From contig DTZQ01000471.1 of NCBI GenBank assembly GCA_012961305.1, positions 1 to 5,686 of the forward strand: a DNA stretch of 5,686 nucleotides, written 5' to 3'. The notes beneath the pieces were generated by a model, which made no database searches, had not been told where the DNA came from, and saw only the letters and a list, made by a program, of their open reading frames with translations. Positions 1-3,918 of the stretch are shown here, in pieces. Positions within the stretch are counted from its first letter, which is position 1. Every line of letters starts with the position of its first letter. The position numbers were made by a program, and so were the translations under genes. The stretch is from Armatimonadota bacterium. GTDB taxonomy: Bacteria > Armatimonadota > UBA10988 > DTZQ01.

Positions 1-21
1 CGTGCGCGGGTTCGTCGCCAG

Positions 22-49
22 GATTTCAGATTTGAGATTTCAGATTTGA
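22..49. repeat. Heptamer tandem repeat GATTTSA x4
   Basis: Four contiguous 7-bp units GATTTCA / GATTTGA / GATTTCA / GATTTGA occupy 22-28, 29-35, 36-42 and 43-49, which is also a perfect 14-bp tandem duplication (22-35 = 36-49). The tract is AT-rich in an otherwise GC-rich window and ends 20 bp before the start codon of the barrel-protein gene. Its left edge is complete: the preceding bases do not continue the unit. The function is unknown. It could be a simple-sequence expansion, a binding-site array or a spacer between genes. Confidence 0.9.
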
Positions 50-53
50 AATT

Positions 54-63
54 GGGAGGGGAG
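54..63 (+). promoter_or_regulatory. Ribosome binding site of the barrel-protein gene
   Basis: The purine run GGGAGGGGAG ends 6 nt before the ATG at 70. It decides the start: an in-frame TTG at 46 lies within the heptamer repeat, upstream of this site, and has no comparable Shine-Dalgarno sequence. Confidence 0.8.
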
Positions 64-69
64 TTAGCC

Positions 70-1401
70 ATGCTTTCGCTCTTGGTGATAAGTTGTCTCT
101 GCCTATCCGGCGGCCTTGGGGGAGCGCCGGGGGAACCCAACCTCCGGGAGGCCTTTCCTTTGGGCGTCTATTGGCCCTGGGAGCGAACCGGGCCCCTGGC
201 GGAGCGGAACGGTTTGGACAAGTGGGATTTTGTGGCCCGCGAACTGAACCAGTTGAGGGCCGATGGGGTTACTGACCTGTGGGTGGTCAACTTAGGCGTG
301 CCTGAGTTGCCGCGATTGGGTGAAGAGTTAGCCGCCCGCGGGATGCGCCTGGTGGCCGCCCTGGCAGAACTGGACTACAAACCCGAATGGCGGCGGCGCA
401 ACTGGGAGTATCTGGGCAAGCACGCGCAGGCAGCGATTGCTTCCGTGGGCGACACTCCTGCCGTGCTGGCCTGGGGGCTGTGTGATGAGCCGCGCACGGC
501 CTACCTGGAGGAAATCGAGACCTTCCGCCAGAAAATGGCCCGCTGGGACCCGGGCCGGCCGAGTGTAGTGGTAACGATGTGGCACGATACCCCGGCGGCC
601 GCGGAGAAAACCAACCTGCCTGCTCTGTGCACCGACCTTTACCCCTTCTTCTCCAAAGGCAACCCCAACGGACCCAATCCCGCTCCCCGCTCCCGCCAAT
701 GGTACTTCGCCAACTGTCAGCGCACGGCCCAACTGGCAGCCGAGAAAGACATTCCCGCCTGGGTCATGCCGCAAGCCTACGCAGAAGTGTGGGGGCCGTG
801 GCGCTACGATGAACGGGGCGACTTGGTCGCGCTGCCCAAAGCCTTCCTCCATTGGCGACCGCCGACCGTAGGCGAAATCCGCTGGCAGATTTGGAGCGCC
901 CTGGCCGCGGGAATGCAGGGCTTCTACTTCTTCGTTTACCTCCCCTCACCCCGCGAGGCCGCCACGGCCAAACCTTACCAGGGACCCATTTTCCCGGAGG
1001 AAATCCGCCTCCAAGAGGAGACTCCTCTGCACTTCCCCGGTGCGCTTATCGCTCCCAACCGCCGCCGCACGCCCCAGTACGAGGCCATGGTTGAAACTTA
1101 TCGCGCCCTTCGCCCGTTGATACCCCTTTTGAAACCCACCCGTCCTGCTCCCCTGCCGGAAGAAGTGAAGGCCGAGGGCGCCCGCCTGGGCCTGCTGTCG
1201 GGGCCGAAGGGCACGCGGTATCTCTTAGTGGTCAACGAGGATACGGAGCACGAGCGGGAGATAAGGGTCACCCTGCCCCCGGAAGTGCAGCAAGTGCGCA
1301 ACCTGCGGACGGGTGAGGTACTGACTTCAGGCCCGGCGCGGACCGTGCGCCTCGAACTACGGCCCGGTGAGGGAACGGTGCTGGGACTGAAGGGTCAATA
1401 A
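70..1401 (+). CDS. Exported GH-A-like TIM-barrel protein (putative glycoside hydrolase)
   Basis: A 443-residue protein with an N-terminal hydrophobic segment (about residues 2-18), suggesting Sec export, although the n-region has no positive charge from this start. The body looks like a (beta/alpha)8 barrel of glycoside hydrolase clan GH-A type. FPLGVYWPWER at 29-39 would be strand 1. AWGLCDEP at 134-141 matches the strand-4 'NEP/DEP' signature, making E140 the likely acid/base. TDLYPFF around 188-194 and WVMPQAYAE at 231-239 look like strands 6 and 7, and GMQGFYFFVY at 281-290 like strand 8. Residues from about 365 onward are strand-rich and resemble a small beta-sandwich domain. The usual strand-7 Glu nucleophile is not evident: Q235 sits about there, with E239 nearby. 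The substrate cannot be inferred. The next gene starts 59 nt downstream on the same strand. The protein could be a non-catalytic barrel; the fold assignment is by motif pattern only. Confidence 0.7.
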   Translation: MLSLLVISCLCLSGGLGGAPGEPNLREAFPLGVYWPWERTGPLAERNGLDKWDFVARELNQLRADGVTDLWVVNLGVPELPRLGEELAARGMRLVAALAELDYKPEWRRRNWEYLGKHAQAAIASVGDTPAVLAWGLCDEPRTAYLEEIETFRQKMARWDPGRPSVVVTMWHDTPAAAEKTNLPALCTDLYPFFSKGNPNGPNPAPRSRQWYFANCQRTAQLAAEKDIPAWVMPQAYAEVWGPWRYDERGDLVALPKAFLHWRPPTVGEIRWQIWSALAAGMQGFYFFVYLPSPREAATAKPYQGPIFPEEIRLQEETPLHFPGALIAPNRRRTPQYEAMVETYRALRPLIPLLKPTRPAPLPEEVKAEGARLGLLSGPKGTRYLLVVNEDTEHEREIRVTLPPEVQQVRNLRTGEVLTSGPARTVRLELRPGEGTVLGLKGQ

Positions 1402-1445
1402 AATGGGACAAAGGAAGTAAGTTGGATGAGGAGAAAACTTTTGCC

Positions 1446-1452
1446 GGAGGTG
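1446..1452 (+). promoter_or_regulatory. Ribosome binding site of the methyltransferase gene
   Basis: GGAGGTG lies 8 nt before the ATG at 1461. This favours that start over the in-frame TTG at 1422, which would add 13 residues (including DEEKTFAGGEEV) not needed by the fold. Confidence 0.8.
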
Positions 1453-1460
1453 AAGAAGTA

Positions 1461-2411
1461 ATGGGTGATATTTTTTGCCAATCGTGTGAGCATATGGATG
1501 AAGTGCCTAATGAATCCATAGCTTTGGTGGTCACCAGTCCCCCGTATTGGAATGCAATAGATTATGAGCAGCACGTCGCTGACCCAACGGAATGGTATCG
1601 CACTCGCCAGGGAAGTCCCTACGAGGAATATTTGGATTGGCTCCGGGTCTGCTTTACCGAGGTGTTCCGCAAGCTCAAGCCCGGCGGATTCTGCTGTGTA
1701 GTCATAGGCACCGTCTTGTATGAAGGTAGGCATTATCCGCTTCCCCACCATTTTACGAAGTTATTGGAAGACATAGGATATGAGTTCCATCAGGAGATTG
1801 TGTGGAACAAGGTAACCGGAGGAGTAAAGCGGGCGGGAGTAACCATTCAGAATCCCTATCCGGGGTACTACTGTCCTAATATCATGACCGAGAGCATTCT
1901 CATCTTCCGCCGACCTGGCCCCAAAATCTATGCGGACCGCTCGCCGGAAGAAAAAGAACGCAACCGATTGGATATTGACCAGATTTTCACCCGGGAATTA
2001 GCCAACAATGTCTGGCATATTGCTCCGGTGCCTCCCAATTCCATGCCCCATCCCTGTCCTTTCCCGGAGGAGATTCCTTATCGCCTGATATTGCTTTATT
2101 CTTACGAGGGTGATGCAGTCTTAGACCCCTTCCTGGGTATTGGTACCACGACAAAAGTAGCTCACGCTTTGGGACGGGACTACTACGGATACGAAGTGCA
2201 ACCTAAATATGTTGAAATCGCCCGCAAGCGGTTGGAGGAACCTTTGCACTTGCGCGAACAGTTGATTTGCACTTATGAGAAAATGCCGGTAACCGATTCA
2301 GCCTACCGACGTAGTATCCAAAGACACGAACAGGAGACAGGGCAGATGACTCTACCGGACCTGCTTGTGCGTGAAACTTCCCGCAATTATCAACTACGCT
2401 CATCTTCCTGA
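1461..2411 (+). CDS. Solitary beta-class DNA methyltransferase (N6-adenine/N4-cytosine type)
   Basis: A 316-residue S-adenosylmethionine-dependent DNA methyltransferase of the N6_N4_Mtase (PF01555-like) family. Catalytic motif IV, TSPPYW, is at 25-30, before the AdoMet-binding motif I, DPFLGIGTT, at 222-230; this order defines the beta class. YGYEVQPKYVEIARKRL at 242-258 follows as motif II with acidic E245, and HPCPFPEEIPYRLILLYS at 197-214 precedes motif I as the motif X region. SPPY is frequent in N4-cytosine enzymes but also occurs in adenine enzymes, so the modified base is undecided. Motif I has Ile227 where Ser is commonest. The target-recognition region is probably the insert at about 31-57 and/or 115-185; its specificity is unreadable. 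A polar tail of about 55 residues follows the fold. No endonuclease gene lies beside it in the window, so it is an orphan or a remnant of a restriction-modification unit. Base composition is near 50% GC (28/60 in one sampled line), clearly lower than both neighbours, consistent with horizontal gain. Confidence 0.93.
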   Translation: MGDIFCQSCEHMDEVPNESIALVVTSPPYWNAIDYEQHVADPTEWYRTRQGSPYEEYLDWLRVCFTEVFRKLKPGGFCCVVIGTVLYEGRHYPLPHHFTKLLEDIGYEFHQEIVWNKVTGGVKRAGVTIQNPYPGYYCPNIMTESILIFRRPGPKIYADRSPEEKERNRLDIDQIFTRELANNVWHIAPVPPNSMPHPCPFPEEIPYRLILLYSYEGDAVLDPFLGIGTTTKVAHALGRDYYGYEVQPKYVEIARKRLEEPLHLREQLICTYEKMPVTDSAYRRSIQRHEQETGQMTLPDLLVRETSRNYQLRSSS

Positions 2412-2614
2412 GCCTTTGTCCAAGCCTCAACACTCAGGCTGAGCAATCCAAGTGTGCTGAAAGCACGCGGCAGAGGGCAACCTCAGAGCACTTCGGCCTG
2501 CTCCTCATTCCCACCCAGAAAGGGCCGCCCGTCAAAAGGGCAAATTATCCTCACCCAACGACACACGGTAAAGACAAACCCTGTGATTGTGCAAGTGAGG
2601 GACGGAACCTTTTC
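2412..2614. other. Convergent intergenic region, no gene seen
   Basis: This 203-bp gap separates the 3' ends of two convergent genes. It holds only modest inverted repeats: AGCCT/AGGCT (2423-2427/2436-2440), a 7-bp stem with one wobble pair and a GAA loop (2452-2468), GAGCA/TGCTC around a TTCG-containing loop (2486-2503), and AGTGAG/CTCACT (2594-2599/2614-2619) overlapping the stop codon of the minus-strand gene. None is followed by a T-run on either strand, so no intrinsic terminator is called. The hairpin at 2452-2468 is the best candidate for an RNA 3' end. Confidence 0.6.
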
Positions 2615-3718
2615 TCACTCGGCAATGGACACCGTTTGTCGCGTCTTTACTGCTTCGGCCGCCTTCAGGCACAGCAGCAGGGAATCGCGGGCCACCGCTC
2701 CCGCAATCAGGGTAGGTTCCTTGTCTTTCTCCACACAGTCCACTGCGTACTGTACCTCGCCCACAAAACCCGCCGTGGCCAGGTCCGTTTCCAGTTCCAC
2801 CTTCTTTTCGTGCCGCTCTCCGTCCGGGGTGACCACCACCACCGGCAGGTCAGGTTGGTAGGAGGCCACATCCACTTCGGGGGAGACGTACACAGTAACC
2901 GGCTGGCCCCAGGTGGAGTTGAACTGCAACGTGGCCCGTTCAAAGTACACATCGTACCCGTGCTCAAAGGGCCGAGCAGCGGTGGCTACGGCCCCACTTT
3001 CGGCGGTGATACTGAGGTTCTGGCCATCGTAGAAGTAGTGGGCGGAGACATACTCCACCGTCTCCTCCTCGCCTTCGCCAACGACTAAACCAGAGGCCGC
3101 TACCCGGTCGGGCATACCGAACAAATACTGTACGAAGTCGGCGTCGTGGATGTGCAGGTCAATGATGGGCCCGCCAGTTTTCCTCACGTCAGCGATGTCG
3201 GCTGACCATTCGGGGCGGGAAATAATGCGCTTGAAATGCGCGGCCAGAAGCCGCCCGAAAAGGCCGCTGTCCAAGGTCTTCTTGATGAAGGCAAACTCCG
3301 GAATGAAGCGGAGCACCTGCGCTACCATCAGTTTCCGCCCCTTCCGTTTGGCCGTTTCCACCATACGGTCAGCATCTTCCACCGTGAGGGCGATGGGTTT
3401 TTCCACCAGTACGTGCTTGCCCGCTTCCAGGGCTTGCACGGCGACCTCGGCGTGCATGTTCGTGGGCAGGCAGATGTCCAGCAGGTCAAGGTCGGGGTCC
3501 GCAACGATGTCCGCCACTTGATTGTAGCGGCGGATGTTGCTCAAGTCGGCCGTACCGCCGTTGGGCCCGAAGTTGCCTTTGACCATCGTCCAGTCGCCCT
3601 GCAACTTGCGAGGGTTGCGGGTACACACGGCCACCACTTCCCCGTTGGCGATTTTCTCCGCCGCCCGGTAGTGAGTAACCCCCATGAAACCCAGTCCAGC
3701 AATGCCGATGCGAACCAT
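2615..3718 (-). CDS. Gfo/Idh/MocA family NAD(P)-dependent oxidoreductase
   Basis: A 367-residue cytosolic dehydrogenase of usual family length. The N-terminal Rossmann domain starts with GIAGLGFMG (residues 5-13, GxGxxG). VLVEKPIAL at 103-111 carries the family EKP motif, with K107 the likely catalytic lysine. The C-terminal alpha/beta domain contains GGPIIDLHIHDADF at 182-195, where D187 and H191 form the D-x3-H pair used in catalysis by many family members. Strand 2 ends in CTRNPRK (32-38) with no acidic residue to bind the adenosine ribose, which leans towards NADP rather than NAD; this is inference. The family oxidises or reduces hydroxyls of sugars, inositols and similar compounds; the substrate is not readable. 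The ATG at 3718 (reverse strand) is set by GGAGGG 7 nt upstream, and a consensus promoter lies immediately behind it. The gene stands alone, convergent with the methyltransferase and divergent from the AOR gene. Confidence 0.93.
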   Translation of the reverse strand: MVRIGIAGLGFMGVTHYRAAEKIANGEVVAVCTRNPRKLQGDWTMVKGNFGPNGGTADLSNIRRYNQVADIVADPDLDLLDICLPTNMHAEVAVQALEAGKHVLVEKPIALTVEDADRMVETAKRKGRKLMVAQVLRFIPEFAFIKKTLDSGLFGRLLAAHFKRIISRPEWSADIADVRKTGGPIIDLHIHDADFVQYLFGMPDRVAASGLVVGEGEEETVEYVSAHYFYDGQNLSITAESGAVATAARPFEHGYDVYFERATLQFNSTWGQPVTVYVSPEVDVASYQPDLPVVVVTPDGERHEKKVELETDLATAGFVGEVQYAVDCVEKDKEPTLIAGAVARDSLLLCLKAAEAVKTRQTVSIAE

Positions 3719-3725
3719 AATTCAT

Positions 3726-3731
3726 CCCTCC
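3726..3731 (-). promoter_or_regulatory. Ribosome binding site of the Gfo/Idh/MocA gene
   Basis: CCCTCC on the plus strand reads GGAGGG on the minus strand, 7 nt before the ATG at 3718-3716. It confirms this start. Confidence 0.85.
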
Positions 3732-3764
3732 GTTTGCTCAGGAATGGTCAGATTTCCGCCCCTT

Positions 3765-3793
3765 ATTATAGCCTGCCTCCAGAGGATTGTCAA
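3765..3793 (-). promoter_or_regulatory. Sigma-70-type promoter of the Gfo/Idh/MocA gene
   Basis: On the minus strand TTGACA (3793-3788) and TATAAT (3770-3765) are both perfect consensus hexamers, separated by exactly 17 bp. The predicted transcription start, near 3757-3759, gives a leader of about 40 nt that contains the Shine-Dalgarno sequence. A perfect -35/-10 pair at optimal spacing implies strong basal transcription unless repressed. A small dyad, GGCGC/GCGCC at 3808-3821, lies just upstream of the -35 box. Confidence 0.88.
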
Positions 3794-3807
3794 GGGTTTT
3801 GGAGTCA

Positions 3808-3821
3808 GGCGCTTCAGCGCC
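3808..3821. repeat. Inverted repeat GGCGC-TTCA-GCGCC
   Basis: Perfect 5-bp arms around TTCA (or 6-bp arms around TC). It is the first of three successive hairpins between the minus-strand promoter and the AOR gene. It could be the first stem of a plus-strand leader RNA or an operator about 50-65 bp upstream of the minus-strand transcription start. Confidence 0.6.
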
Positions 3822-3828
3822 ATCTAAC

Positions 3829-3841
3829 GGGTCTAAAGCCC
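3829..3841. repeat. Weak inverted repeat GGG/CCC
   Basis: GGG at 3829-3831 and CCC at 3839-3841 enclose TCTAAAG. It is only 3 bp plus a possible wobble pair, and is listed because it sits between the two stronger hairpins in an evenly spaced series. Confidence 0.3.
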
Positions 3842-3847
3842 CTCAGT

Positions 3848-3874
3848 CCAGAGGGAGGAGGAAATTCCCTCTGG
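3848..3874. repeat. 9-bp perfect hairpin in the AOR leader
   Basis: CCAGAGGGA (3848-3856) and TCCCTCTGG (3866-3874) are perfect complements around a 9-nt loop, GGAGGAAAT, whose purine run resembles a Shine-Dalgarno sequence. An alternative, mutually exclusive stem pairs CCCTC at 3840-3844 with GAGGG at 3851-3855. No T-run follows, so it is not an intrinsic terminator. It lies 44 bp upstream of the AOR start, where a regulatory leader would be expected. A remnant of a mobile-element end is the other reading. Confidence 0.7.
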
Positions 3875-3906
3875 CCCTCGAATTGTAAACCTAAAGCAAC
3901 ACTAAC

Positions 3907-3915
3907 GGGAGGTGA
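3907..3915 (+). promoter_or_regulatory. Ribosome binding site of the AOR gene
   Basis: GGGAGGTGA is an almost complete anti-16S match; its GGAGG core is 6 nt before the ATG at 3919. It fixes the start of a gene whose end lies outside the window. Confidence 0.88.
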
Positions 3916-3918
3916 CCT

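Noticed and set aside
46..69. TTG start at 46 for the barrel-protein gene, adding 8 residues with a Lys that would improve the signal peptide
   Set aside because: The TTG lies inside the heptamer repeat and lacks a Shine-Dalgarno sequence, while the ATG at 70 has an excellent one 6 nt upstream.
85..96. Lipobox-like VISC at residues 6-9 of the barrel protein
   Set aside because: It is too close to the N-terminus, with no positively charged n-region, to be a credible lipoprotein signal.
2594..2619. AGTGAG/CTCACT inverted repeat as a terminator of the minus-strand gene
   Set aside because: It overlaps the stop codon, has a 14-nt loop and lacks a following T-run.
3764..3769. TATTAT on the plus strand as a -10 box for the AOR gene
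   Set aside because: It overlaps the much better minus-strand -10 box and has no -35 partner at suitable spacing, so the AOR promoter remains unlocated.
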